From Catellatospora sp. TT07R-123 (GTDB taxonomy: Bacteria > Actinomycetota > Actinomycetes > Mycobacteriales > Micromonosporaceae), in the NCBI RefSeq assembly GCF_018327705.1, contig NZ_BNEM01000001.1, forward strand, positions 2,418,001-2,482,000: a DNA stretch of 64,000 nt. Direction: 5' to 3'. Shown here one piece after another: positions 41,342 through 51,927 of this stretch (position 1 is the stretch's first letter; each line of letters opens with the position of its first letter). Position numbers and translations under genes: made by a program. The notes under the pieces were generated by a model. That model was not told the DNA's origin and ran no database searches. It worked only from the letters and a program-made list of their open reading frames with translations.

Positions 41342-41377
41342 GAACGGGGTGGGCACCCGCGGGTGCCCACCCCGTTC
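41342..41377 (+). terminator. Perfect 18-bp terminator palindrome
   Basis: GAACGGGGTGGGCACCCG and its exact complement meet with no spacer, followed by TTCTTCAG on the plus strand. Placed right behind the 41-aa ORF. Confidence 0.7.
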
Positions 41378-41386
41378 TTCAGTGCG

Positions 41387-41475
41387 CAGTTTCGGGGAAA
41401 GTGCAGGAATCATGGCCGTGGTTCGTGCAGTTTCCCCGAAACTGCACGAACCACGAACCACGAACCACGAACCCC
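41387..41475. repeat. Composite inverted repeat plus tandem heptamer (R4)
   Basis: CAGTTTCGGGGAAA (41387-41400) pairs with TTTCCCCGAAACTG (41431-41444). The right half is itself a perfect 15-bp hairpin (41420-41434 with 41438-41452, GGTTCGTGCAGTTTC). It runs into three perfect GAACCAC heptamers (41448-41468) and a fourth variant GAACCCC. Downstream of the pirin gene stop. Confidence 0.8.
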
Positions 41476-41501
41476 GAGCGCCGGACGAGCCGGCGACGGC
41501 G

Positions 41502-42506
41502 TCAGAGGACGTCGTGGCCCGGGTGGTCGGCGTCGCCGACGTCGACCCGCCGCGGCTCGCTCGGGATCACGCCGAGCTTGCCCGCCTGGTAGTCCTCGAA
41601 CGCCTGGACCAGCTCCGCCTTGGTGTTCATGACGAACGGCCCGTACGCCGCGACCGGCTCGCGGATCGGCTGGCCGCCCAGGATCAGGACGTCCATCCCG
41701 GCCGCGTTGCGGCTCTCCTGCACCGGGTCGGCCGTCACGGTGATCACGTCACCGGGGCCGAACACGGCCAGGTTCCCCAGCTTGACCGGCCGCTTCTCCT
41801 CGCCCACGGTGCCCGCGCCCGCCAGGGTGTAGACCAGGGCGTTGAAGTCGGGCCGCCACGGCAGCCGCAGCTGCGCCCCCGGCGCGAGCGTGGCGTGCAC
41901 CAGCGAGATCGGCGTGTGCGTGACGCCCGGCCCGGGATGCCCGCCCACCTCACCGGCGATGACGCGCAGCAGCACGCCGCCGTCCGGGGAGCTGAGCAGC
42001 GACACCTGCCCGGCCCGGATGTCCTGGTAGCGCGGCGGCGACATCTTCTGCCGCGCGGGCAGGTTCACCCACAGCTGGAAGCCGTGGAACAGGCCGCCGG
42101 AGACGACCAGCTCCTCCGGCGGGGCCTCGATGTGCAGCAGGCCGCTGCCGGCGGTCATCCACTGGGTGTCGCCGTCGCTGATCAGGCCGCCGCCGCCGTG
42201 CGAGTCCTGGTGACGGAAGGTGCCGTCGAGCAGGTACGTCACAGTCTCGAAGCCGCGGTGCGGGTGCCAGGGCGTGCCCTTCGGCTCACCCGGGGCGTAT
42301 TCCACCTCGCCCATCTGGTCCATGTGGATGAACGGGTCGAGGGCGCGCAGGTCCACACCCGCGAAGGCGCGGCGCACCGGGAAGCCCTCGCCCTCGAAGC
42401 CGGACGGGGCGGCAGTGACGGAGACGACCTTGCGGGCCGCGGCCGCCTCACCGGGCTCGGGGACCCGGGGCAGCACGAGCAGGTCGTCCACGGTGATGGC
42501 GGGCAT
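41502..42506 (-). CDS. Pirin family protein (1)
   Basis: 334-aa bicupin. The N-terminal pirin domain has the metal site 'HMDQMGEVEYAPG', 'GTPWHPHRGFETVTYLLDGT' and 'MTAGSGLLHIEAPPEE' (His-His-His-Glu). The C-terminal domain is 'RLPWRPDFNALVYTLAGAGT'. Pirins act as quercetin dioxygenases or as redox-sensing regulators; function here open. AGGAGG 6 nt before ATG fixes the start at 42506; the longer frame to 42611 has no support. GTTGA/TCAAC (42544-42557) lies in its promoter region. Confidence 0.9.
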   Translation of the reverse strand: MPAITVDDLLVLPRVPEPGEAAAARKVVSVTAAPSGFEGEGFPVRRAFAGVDLRALDPFIHMDQMGEVEYAPGEPKGTPWHPHRGFETVTYLLDGTFRHQDSHGGGGLISDGDTQWMTAGSGLLHIEAPPEELVVSGGLFHGFQLWVNLPARQKMSPPRYQDIRAGQVSLLSSPDGGVLLRVIAGEVGGHPGPGVTHTPISLVHATLAPGAQLRLPWRPDFNALVYTLAGAGTVGEEKRPVKLGNLAVFGPGDVITVTADPVQESRNAAGMDVLILGGQPIREPVAAYGPFVMNTKAELVQAFEDYQAGKLGVIPSEPRRVDVGDADHPGHDVL

Positions 42507-42651
42507 CTCTAGCCTCCTGTTGTCGATGACGTCTTGCACAATAGTTGAACCGTCAACGACTTTCCAGCATTCCCGGCCCGGTGTCGCCGCCGCCACTGTC
42601 GACCGCCCCACCAGCGGGGCCGGCCCGATCGGCGACCCGGCCGCAAGCGGA

Positions 42652-43140
42652 TCACTTCTGGCAGGTCAGCGTGCCCTTGACGTGGATGTTGCCGCCCGAG
42701 AAGTTCGGCGCGTCGGTGTCGAAGGTGATCTTCGGCAGCGACGGGGCGAACGTGCCCTTGTTGCCCGCCTTGAGCGCGGTGTACGAATCCCCGCCCGCGT
42801 GCACCGCCAGGGTCGGCATGCTGCCGAGCTCGACCCGCAGGTCGAAGTCCGCCTTGGCGCCGACCTCCTTGGCCGTGAACGCGAAGTAGGCGGTGCTCTC
42901 GTCGTACGAGCAGGTCCCGGCCGTTTTCTTGATCGTCTCCCGGATGTCACCGGTGATCACCAGGTCGATCGCGACGACCCCGGTCCTCTCGCCGGTGGCC
43001 GCACCGGCACCGGCCGTGGCCGCCGCACCGCCGGAGCGCGGACCGGACGTGCCCGGGCTCTCGTCGGGCCCGCAGGCGGCCAGGCCGAGCATCAGCATCA
43101 GGCCACCGGTCGCCAGCACACTCATTCGTATGGATCGCAT
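42652..43140 (-). CDS. Hypothetical lipoprotein
   Basis: 162 aa. Signal peptide 'SVLATGGLMLMLGLAACGPD' with lipobox LAAC; the mature part begins with a Gly/Ala/Thr-rich linker, then a beta-rich domain with two Cys (in 'GTCSYDES' and 'LTCQK' at the end) likely disulfide-bonded. Not recognised. ATG at 43140 taken as start; another in-frame ATG is at 43149. The reading frame upstream runs through an R2 repeat and is not coding. Confidence 0.75.
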   Translation of the reverse strand: MRSIRMSVLATGGLMLMLGLAACGPDESPGTSGPRSGGAAATAGAGAATGERTGVVAIDLVITGDIRETIKKTAGTCSYDESTAYFAFTAKEVGAKADFDLRVELGSMPTLAVHAGGDSYTALKAGNKGTFAPSLPKITFDTDAPNFSGGNIHVKGTLTCQK

Positions 43141-43257
43141 GGCGCCCATGGTGGCCACCGCGCGACAGCCCGCACCTGAGTGACCGCCACTCAATCGACC
43201 CCGCCCCGAGTCGCCATACCGACTCCACCGACGACCGACCGCCGACCGACCGACCGC

Positions 43258-43318
43258 GTCGATCAGGAAGCCGTGCCGCCGACACGCCGCCGAGCCGTGC
43301 CATAAGTTCATGATCGAC
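43258..43318. repeat. Intergenic palindrome family R2, copy 4
   Basis: GTCGATCAGGAAGCCGTGCC ... GCCATAAGTTCATGATCGAC, same orientation as copy 1. Just left of it is a run of GACC-type short repeats (43231-43256). Confidence 0.88.
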
Positions 43319-43354
43319 CGGGGAAACGACGGGGCCGGGGGCCGGGAGGTGGGG

Positions 43355-43720
43355 TCAGGCTGGTGGGGGGTTGAGGAACTCGATGCGGTTGCCGTGGGGG
43401 TCTTCGGTGTGGAAGCGGGGGGTGCCGGGGATCTCGGTGGGGTCGGCCCAGGTGACGGGGTGGCCGGCGGCGGCCAGGCGCTCGGCGAGGGCGTCGAGGT
43501 CGGGGCGGATCAGGGCCGGGTGGGCTTTGCGGGCGGGGCGGAAGTCGGTTTCGACGCCCAGGTGCAGCTCGGCACCGTACGGGTCGACGAACCAGCACCC
43601 GCCGCGCACGGCCAGCTTCGGCGGCTTGGGCTTCTCGGTCATGCCGAGGACCCCGACGTAGAAGGCCCGCAGCGCGTCCTCGGTCCCCTCAGGGCAGGCG
43701 ATCTGAACGTGGTGAAGCAT
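43355..43720 (-). CDS. VOC (glyoxalase/bleomycin-resistance-like) protein
   Basis: 121 aa, one vicinal-oxygen-chelate module pair: 'MLHHVQIACPEGTEDALRAF' (metal His), 'GAELHLGVE' (second ligand) and 'DPHGNRIEFLNPP' (Glu). Substrate unknown. The ATG at 43720 has a good extended promoter directly in front (TTGTTT, 17 nt, CAGACT, 6 nt), so it is leaderless. The first of two AcnR-like sites overlaps its -35. Confidence 0.85.
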   Translation of the reverse strand: MLHHVQIACPEGTEDALRAFYVGVLGMTEKPKPPKLAVRGGCWFVDPYGAELHLGVETDFRPARKAHPALIRPDLDALAERLAAAGHPVTWADPTEIPGTPRFHTEDPHGNRIEFLNPPPA

Positions 43721-43752
43721 GCCCGCAGTCTGGCACGCGATCATCGGCAAAA

Positions 43753-43852
43753 CAAGACGGACGTACGGTTTGCATACCGCGATCGTGCCGAACGGCTGCC
43801 CACGATGCGGGTGCGGCTTGCGCGAGAAACAAGACGGACGTACGGTTTAGTG
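43753..43852. promoter_or_regulatory. Two direct-repeat AcnR-type operator sites before acnA
   Basis: AACAAGACGGACGTACGGTT occurs at 43751-43770 and again at 43828-43847 (21 identical bases with the following T), 77 nt apart. The core CGGACGTACGG is a near-palindrome. The left copy continues TTGCAT, and GACGGACGTACGGTTTGCAT matches the site before the acnR-like gene (51879-51898, GCCGTACGTACGGATTGCAT). Likely binding sites of the TetR-type regulator; the left copy may also act on the divergent VOC gene. Confidence 0.65.
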
Positions 43853-43948
43853 GCGGGCCGCCAGGAGTAAGTCTTGCCTTACCTGCGCGTGCTCGGACCT
43901 CTGCGAAAGACTTCAGCTTGTAACAGACCTGCTGTGAAGGAGTACGAC

Positions 43949-46684
<2,736 letters not shown>

Positions 46685-46699
46685 GCAGGGCAACACCAT

Positions 46700-46730
46700 G
46701 CGGGGCCGGTCACCAGGTGACCGGCCCCGC
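46700..46730 (+). terminator. Terminator of acnA
   Basis: GCGGGGCCGGTCACC / GGTGACCGGCCCCGC, a 15-bp stem with a minimal loop, 16 nt after the acnA stop; no T-run. Confidence 0.75.
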
Positions 46731-46756
46731 GTCGCGTCCGGCGTAGGGTCGTGTCT

Positions 46757-47716
46757 GTGAGCAACGTGGAGACGGCGCCGGTCGAGATCGAGTGCGGGCG
46801 CGAGGAGCAGCCCGAGGGCGCGGTGCACGAACTGCTGCCCGGCCGCGAGGTCGTCCTCGGGGGTACGCGGGGCATGTCGGTCAGCCGCACGCTGCCGCAC
46901 CGCGACCGGCGCATGGTCGGCGCGTGGTGCTTCGTCGACCAGTACGGCCCCGCCGACCACGACATGCGCGTGCCGCCCCACCCGCACACCGGCCTGCAGA
47001 CCGTGACGTGGCTGGTCGCGGGCGACGTGCTGCACCGCGACAGCCTCGGCAGCGAGGCGCTGGTCCGCCCCGGCCAGCTCAACCTGATGACCGCCGGGCA
47101 CGGCATCGCGCACTCCGAGGAGTCTCCCGCCGACCGCACCGGCCCGCTGCACGGGGTGCAGCTGTGGGTCGCCCTGCCCGAGCACGCCCGCCACACGGCC
47201 CCGCACTTCGAGAGCCACCGCGAGCTGCCGGTGCTGTCGCTGCCCGGGGCGGCGGTGACGGTGCTCATGGGTGAGCTCGGCGGGGCGATCTCGCCCGCTA
47301 AGGCGTACACCCCGATCGTGGGAGCCGAGGCGGCGGTCTTCGCCGACGCCACCGCGGTCCTGCCGCTGCGCCCCGACTTCGAGTACGCGGCGCTGGTCCT
47401 CGACGGTGCCGCCGCCGTCGACGGCGTCGACCTGGCGCCCGGCACGATGCTCTACCTCGGCCACGGCCGCGACTGCCTGGAGGTCCGGACCGGCGTCCCG
47501 GCGCGGGTGCTGCTGCTGGGCGGCGAGCCGTTCGCCGAGGAGATCGTGATGTGGTGGAACTTCGTCGGGCGCAGCCACGACGACGTCGCCGCCGCGCGCG
47601 AGCAGTGGATGTCCGCCGACGACCGGTTCGGCACGGTCACCGGCTACGACGGCGCCCCGCTCCCCGCCCCGGTCCTCCCGGCCACCCCCCTCAAACCCCG
47701 CGGCCGCACCCGCTGA
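46757..47716 (+). CDS. Pirin family protein (2)
   Basis: 319-aa second pirin in the window. 'MVGAWCFVDQYGPADHDMRV' then 'PPHPHTGLQTVTWLVAGDVL' and 'LMTAGHGIAHSEESP' give the His3/Glu metal site. It differs from pirin 1 in N-terminus and C-terminal cupin ('LPLRPDFEYAALVLDGAAAV'). TAGGGT 7 nt before the GTG at 46757 indicates leaderless expression (an in-frame GTG at 46751 is the alternative). Directly behind the acnA terminator. Confidence 0.88.
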   Translation: MSNVETAPVEIECGREEQPEGAVHELLPGREVVLGGTRGMSVSRTLPHRDRRMVGAWCFVDQYGPADHDMRVPPHPHTGLQTVTWLVAGDVLHRDSLGSEALVRPGQLNLMTAGHGIAHSEESPADRTGPLHGVQLWVALPEHARHTAPHFESHRELPVLSLPGAAVTVLMGELGGAISPAKAYTPIVGAEAAVFADATAVLPLRPDFEYAALVLDGAAAVDGVDLAPGTMLYLGHGRDCLEVRTGVPARVLLLGGEPFAEEIVMWWNFVGRSHDDVAAAREQWMSADDRFGTVTGYDGAPLPAPVLPATPLKPRGRTR

Positions 47717-47747
47717 CCCGCCCGCCCCCGAGTGGCCCTTGATCAGC

Positions 47748-47808
47748 CAAGTTGCCGGGCAATCGGGGGTATCGAGCGCCCTCATTCGCCCAGTCGCCCG
47801 GCAACTTG
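47748..47808. repeat. Intergenic palindrome family R1, copy 5
   Basis: CAAGTTGCCGGGCAATCGGG ... CGCCCGGCAACTTG, with several mismatches in the inner stem (GGGGGT, CCCAGTCG). Flanked on the right by GACCGATCTTGG. Confidence 0.85.
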
Positions 47809-47827
47809 ACCGATCTTGGGCCGCGGG

Positions 47828-48409
47828 TCAGTCCAGGCCGGGCAGGCCGGCGGGGGCCTGGGCGGCGGCGACGGCGGTCAGGTCGATGACCATCGTGTCC
47901 TCGGCGTGGGCCGCCACCGCGGCGACGAAGGCCGCCTTGTCCAGGCGGTACCCGTAGGTCGGGCGGCTGGCGAGCACGACGTCGCGCGGCACGTGCCAGA
48001 AGGTGCGGGCGACGCTCTCGGGCAGGACCGGCCGCAGCGGCGCGGGACGCCCGTCGTGGCCCTTGAGGCCGATGTACGTCGTACGCACGACGAGGTGGTC
48101 GACGCGGAACAGGTAGATCTCGGCGATCTCCGACCACGGCACGAACGCCGTGGTCCGGCCCTGGATCGGCGGTCGGCCGCCGAACAGGATGCCGGTCTCG
48201 TCCACCCGCAGGGCGGGGCGGCCGGAGAGGATCAGCGGGCCGTACAGCGCGAGCAGGGTGAGCGGCAGGGTCAGGCCGCCCGCGACGAGCACGATCGTCG
48301 GGTCCTCGGGCAGGTCGAGCAGGGCTCCGGCCGCCGCGGCGAGCACGCCGAGGGCCATGACGGCCTGCGTGATCGGCCCCAGCCGGTACCGGGCGAGGTA
48401 GGAAGACAT
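47828..48409 (-). CDS. Hypothetical two-helix membrane protein
   Basis: 193 aa. Two membrane helices near residues 15-60, then a PH-like beta-rich part ('LRVDETGILFGGRPPIQGRT', 'VPWSEIAEIYLFRVDHLVVR') ending in a short helix. The layout suits bacterial PH-like membrane proteins, but I cannot name it. ATG at 48409 taken as the start; longer frames run into an R1 repeat. Confidence 0.7.
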   Translation of the reverse strand: MSSYLARYRLGPITQAVMALGVLAAAAGALLDLPEDPTIVLVAGGLTLPLTLLALYGPLILSGRPALRVDETGILFGGRPPIQGRTTAFVPWSEIAEIYLFRVDHLVVRTTYIGLKGHDGRPAPLRPVLPESVARTFWHVPRDVVLASRPTYGYRLDKAAFVAAVAAHAEDTMVIDLTAVAAAQAPAGLPGLD

Positions 48410-48473
48410 CACAAGATCATGACCCCTCCCCCGCCCCCCGCACAACCCCGTCCGGTCGCGCCCAGGTCTTGGG

Positions 48474-48532
48474 CGAGTTGCCGGGCAATCGGCGTATCGC
48501 GTGCTCGGATACGCCCGATTGCCCGGCAACTC
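48474..48532. repeat. Intergenic palindrome family R1, copy 6
   Basis: CGAGTTGCCGGGCAATCGGC ... GCCCGATTGCCCGGCAACTC; one base is missing in the left arm (GGCGT for GGGCGT). Follows CCCAGGTCTTGGG. Confidence 0.9.
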
Positions 48533-48550
48533 GGGGAAGGAGCCGGGGCG

Positions 48551-49477
48551 TCAGCGCAGGCCGGCTTCGGCGAGGAGTTCGGCCGTCAGGGCGGTCTCGT
48601 CGACGTCGGGCAGGCCGCGGGCGGTGAACCAGGTCGCGACGTTGTGCACGTCGCGGGCCAGGAACCGCTTCCCCTGCGGGTTGGCGACCATGTCCACGAT
48701 CTGCGGCAGGTCGATGATGACCAGCCGCCCCTCGTGCACCAGGATGTTGTACGGCGACAGGTCGCCGTGGGCGTACCCGGCGCGGGCCAGCACGGTCAGG
48801 CCCAGCACCAGCTGCCGCCACAGGTCGGCCAGCTCCTTGCCGTCGGCGCGCACCTGCGCCAGCCGTGGCGCGGCCGTGCCGTCGGGACTGCCGATGAACT
48901 CCTGGAGCACCTCGGTGCCGAGAATCTGCACCGGGTACGGCGTGAACGCGGGCACGTCGAGCTGCCCGGCGATCTCCCACAGCCGTACCAGGGCGTTGAA
49001 CTCCGCCCCGGCCCAGGTGCCGGCGATCGCCTCCTTGCCGAACGAGCTGCGGCTGGCCATGGCCCGGTTGACCCGCGACTCCTTGACCCGCCGCCCCTCC
49101 AGGTAGCCCGCGTCGCGGTGGAACATGCGGTGGTCGTGGCTGCGGTAGCGCTTGGCGGCCAGCAGGCAGCCGCGCTCCGTGTGCGGGATGTGGCGGTGCA
49201 GCAGGAAGACGTCGGCCTCCTTGCCGGTCTTCAGCACACCACGCTCGACGTCGACCGCGGCCAGCTCGGTGACGAGCCAGTCGGGGTGCGGTTCAGGACC
49301 GCGTTCGAGCGGAGTCGACAGGTCCCAGGTGGACCAGCGGTCGCCGAACTCCGGTTTGTCGGGAGTCTCGTCCCACTCGGGCTCTTCGGCGAAGTTCTTC
49401 TCGTAGGTCAGTTCGTCGTCGTCGAAATGGTTCCGGCTCTTACCACGGCCGGTACGCGGAAGGTCGTGCTCTCGCAC
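48551..49477 (-). CDS. RIO-type serine/threonine protein kinase
   Basis: 308-aa atypical kinase of the RIO1 family. N-terminal acidic leader of ~70 residues, then the ATP loop 'VLKTGKEADVFLLHR', Lys in 'LLAAKRYRS', catalytic 'HGDLSPYNILV' and metal-binding Asp in 'VIIDLPQIVD'. Bacterial RIO kinases are poorly characterised; eukaryotic ones act in ribosome maturation. GTG start at 49477 with AAGGAG 9 nt upstream; a small ORF overlaps the first ~70 nt in another frame. Confidence 0.92.
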   Translation of the reverse strand: MREHDLPRTGRGKSRNHFDDDELTYEKNFAEEPEWDETPDKPEFGDRWSTWDLSTPLERGPEPHPDWLVTELAAVDVERGVLKTGKEADVFLLHRHIPHTERGCLLAAKRYRSHDHRMFHRDAGYLEGRRVKESRVNRAMASRSSFGKEAIAGTWAGAEFNALVRLWEIAGQLDVPAFTPYPVQILGTEVLQEFIGSPDGTAAPRLAQVRADGKELADLWRQLVLGLTVLARAGYAHGDLSPYNILVHEGRLVIIDLPQIVDMVANPQGKRFLARDVHNVATWFTARGLPDVDETALTAELLAEAGLR

Positions 49478-49554
49478 TGGAAGGGCTCCTTGACGGATAC
49501 GAAGTCAATGAAGAAGGGAGAAGACGGGCAGCACACAGCGACGGCAACCATCAC
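49408..49554 (-). CDS. Possible 48-aa leader ORF overlapping the RIO kinase start
   Basis: GTG (49554) 6 nt after a strong AGGAGG, immediately followed by ATG. It begins VMVAVAVCCPSSPFFIDFVS and ends by TGA inside the RIO gene, out of frame with it. The ribosome site is much stronger than that of the kinase gene, which suggests regulation by overlapping translation or re-initiation. Product not recognised. Confidence 0.4.
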   Translation of the reverse strand: MMVAVAVCCPSSPFFIDFVSVKEPFQCESTTFRVPAVVRAGTISTTTN

Positions 49555-49616
49555 GACTCGACCTCCTTCTGACTTCGCCCAGCATCGAGCTGGGGCCCTG
49601 CGGCACAACGCGACCG

Positions 49617-49647
49617 ATTCTGCCAGGCCCGCCCCGGCAGGTGTCAA
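49617..49647 (-). promoter_or_regulatory. Sigma-70-type promoter of the RIO kinase transcript
   Basis: TTGACA (49642-49647), a 19-nt spacer and CAGAAT (49617-49622), on the minus strand, about 60 nt before the leader ORF start. Confidence 0.55.
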
Positions 49648-49665
49648 CTCCATTTCCGCCCGAGG

Positions 49666-50334
49666 TCAGCCCCGCATGCGGTGGGGCGGGTCGGCGGCCA
49701 GGACGGCGGCCACCGCCTGGATGGCGCCGTCGGCGATGCGGGTGGGGCCGAACCGGCGCTCGGTCCACTTCCGGCCGCGGTGGATCCACACGCTGGGGAT
49801 GCCGATGGTGGTGGCACCGCCGATGTCCGCCTCGGGGCTGTCGCCGATCATCCAGGCGCCGCGCAGCCGCATCCGGGCCCGCTCAGCCGCGATCTCGAAG
49901 ATGCGCGGGTTGGGCTTGCGGCAGTCGACCTCCTGGGAGACGACCCAGTCGGCGACGAACCGGTCCAGGCCGGTCCGGCGGATCTTGCCTTCCTGCTGCC
50001 GCGTCTCGCCGTTGGTGACGATCACGGGAATCCACCCGGCGTCGGCGGCGATCCGCAGCGCCGCGCCGACCATCGGGTCGAGCCGGGTGGCCTCGATCTG
50101 GCCCTCGTGCAGCTCGTCGACCAGGTCGACGACGGAGTTGCGCAGCCGGTAGCGCTCCCGGATGGCATCCGCGAGATCCCACCGCGAGGTCAGGCCGTCG
50201 GCGTCGGCGTCGACCAGCCAGTCGATGTCGTACGGCGGGGCGGCTATCTCGGACAGGAACCGAGAACCCCAGGTCCGGAAAGCGCCCGCGCGGTCGACCA
50301 AGGTGTTGTCGAGGTCCAACAGCAACAGAGGCAC
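49666..50334 (-). CDS. HAD family hydrolase
   Basis: 222-aa HAD-IA phosphatase-like protein. Motif I 'LLLDLDNTLVDRAGAF', motif II 'PVIVTNGE', motif III Lys in 'VDCRKPNPRIFEIA', motif IV 'WMIGDSPEADIGGA'. Substrate unknown. GTG start with TAAGGT 6 nt upstream: leaderless. Confidence 0.9.
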   Translation of the reverse strand: MPLLLLDLDNTLVDRAGAFRTWGSRFLSEIAAPPYDIDWLVDADADGLTSRWDLADAIRERYRLRNSVVDLVDELHEGQIEATRLDPMVGAALRIAADAGWIPVIVTNGETRQQEGKIRRTGLDRFVADWVVSQEVDCRKPNPRIFEIAAERARMRLRGAWMIGDSPEADIGGATTIGIPSVWIHRGRKWTERRFGPTRIADGAIQAVAAVLAADPPHRMRG

Positions 50335-50416
50335 GCGGGCACCTTACGTGACGGGGGACACGCTGGTGAAGCCCCCTGCGGTCCGAGAAACCTGCCAGAA
50401 ACGAAATCTACTCGTA

Positions 50417-51730
50417 TCACACCAAGTCTGCATCGACGCCGAACGTGTCCCGGGACCGCGCCGCCTTGATCTGCTGGCGGGCCCAGTTCTCGCTGGGCGT
50501 GCGACCGTACTCCCGGGTGGCCCACTCGCGGACGCCGCCCACGGTGACCTCCTCGCCGCGCGCCAGCGCGGCGGCGATCATCTGCTGCACCGGCTCCTGG
50601 ATGTGGTTGAGCATGCCGCGCGCGGTGATCTCGGAGGTGTCCGACAGCGGGCGGTGGCCCATCGGCTCCCGGCCGGACGGGGCACTCCACACCGACTCCA
50701 GCGTGGCGCGCAGCTCCGGGTCGAGGAACGAGCCGCGCTCGTCGCGCTCGGGCACCAGCTCCTGCGAGACCGGCTGCTGCGGCTGCGGTTCCGGCTGGGG
50801 CGGGGGCGGCGGGGGCGCGACCGGCGCGGGCGGGGGCGCGACCGGCTGGTGGTGCTGCACCGGCACGCCGTTGCGCGCCGGTTCCGAGACGCGCCAGGCG
50901 GCGGAGCGGGCCCGGCGCACCTCGGCGCGCGCGTGCACCTCGACCAGCTTGGCCTGCTGCTCCTCCCGCACCAGCAGCGCGCCGTGCAGGCGGCGCTGGC
51001 GCTTGGCCTCGCGCACGTCCTCCAGGTGCGCCAGCGCGTTGCGCACGCTGGGGCGGACGCCCTCCAGCGGCGGGTACACCACCCAGGCGCGGCGGGCGGA
51101 GAACGTCGACAGCGGCGCGTACAGCCAGCGCTGGCCGAAGCGCGGGTAGCGGGTCTTGAGCGCCACCTCGTCGTCGTAGGCGGCCATGAACTGGTCGAGC
51201 AGCTCGTGGAACATCGCCATCCCGGCGAAGGACAGGAACGCCAGGTAGAGGCCCGCCCACAGCGACCACTCGTCGCGGCCGTGCACGAAGTTCAGCGTGG
51301 CCGACACCGTCGCGGCGGCGAGCACGATCTTGTATGCCCGGCCGGGGTGCCGCCCGCGCTTGACCGCCACGAACGCCCAGGCGCCGAACGAGATGCTGAT
51401 GCCGTCCAGGCTGAGCGGCACCAGGATGTTGGTCCAGTGGTCCCAGGCCATCACGTCGCGCGCGAACCCGGTCAGGCCGATGAAGGACACGCCCATCACC
51501 GACAGCCAGACCAGCACCGTCGGGATCAGCGCGGCCAGGAAGGTCGCGGTGTCCTTGGCCTTCTCCCGGCGCGAGGTGAACGCGCCCGGATGGGCCAGCC
51601 GGTGCCCGCGGCGTCGCCCCGCGGCCCGTGCCAGTGGCACGCCCACGAGCAGCGACAGCGTCAGCACCGACACGACGAGCACCATGACCCAGGTCGGCAC
51701 CCAGGTCGTCGTCAACATGTTGAGATCCAC
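50417..51730 (-). CDS. DUF2637 domain membrane protein (Spd-like)
   Basis: 437 aa. One helix near residues 13-35, then the DUF2637 block of three or four helices (about 60-190, 'LVWLSVMGVSFIGLTGFARD', 'GISISFGAWAFVAVKRGRHP'). The middle is Pro/Gln-rich, and the C-terminus has a helix-turn-helix-like segment ('EEVTVGGVREWATREYGRTP'). DUF2637/Spd proteins are best known from actinobacterial conjugative plasmids and integrative elements, yet no other transfer gene is visible here. GGGGAGG 8 nt before the GTG start. Confidence 0.82.
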   Translation of the reverse strand: MDLNMLTTTWVPTWVMVLVVSVLTLSLLVGVPLARAAGRRRGHRLAHPGAFTSRREKAKDTATFLAALIPTVLVWLSVMGVSFIGLTGFARDVMAWDHWTNILVPLSLDGISISFGAWAFVAVKRGRHPGRAYKIVLAAATVSATLNFVHGRDEWSLWAGLYLAFLSFAGMAMFHELLDQFMAAYDDEVALKTRYPRFGQRWLYAPLSTFSARRAWVVYPPLEGVRPSVRNALAHLEDVREAKRQRRLHGALLVREEQQAKLVEVHARAEVRRARSAAWRVSEPARNGVPVQHHQPVAPPPAPVAPPPPPPQPEPQPQQPVSQELVPERDERGSFLDPELRATLESVWSAPSGREPMGHRPLSDTSEITARGMLNHIQEPVQQMIAAALARGEEVTVGGVREWATREYGRTPSENWARQQIKAARSRDTFGVDADLV

Positions 51731-51875
51731 GCGCGCACCCTCCCCGGTGAACCGGACATTCGCGGCGTCCGCCGAGGTCGTCCGACCGCTCCGGCGCTCC
51801 AGGCGACCGCAGCCGCGAGGATTCTTCCATGCCGACGGGCCGAGCGCGACGCGTCGCAGAGCCGTTACCCATGGT

Positions 51876-51898
51876 CAAGCCGTACGTACGGATTGCAT
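51876..51898. promoter_or_regulatory. AcnR-type operator before the TetR gene
   Basis: CCGTACGTACGG (51880-51891) is a perfect 12-bp palindrome, followed by ATTGCAT. Its TTGCAT (51893-51898) can serve as a -35, with GAAGAT 17 nt on and the GTG 6 nt after that. Twenty of 23 bases equal the left acnA site. Overlap with the promoter fits autorepression. Confidence 0.65.
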
Positions 51899-51927
51899 GT
51901 GGCCGGGCGACCTGCGAAGATCGCCTT

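Noticed and set aside
42541-42560. GTTGA/TCAAC dyad before pirin 1 as a firm operator
   Set aside because: Only 5-bp arms; common by chance. Mentioned under the gene only.
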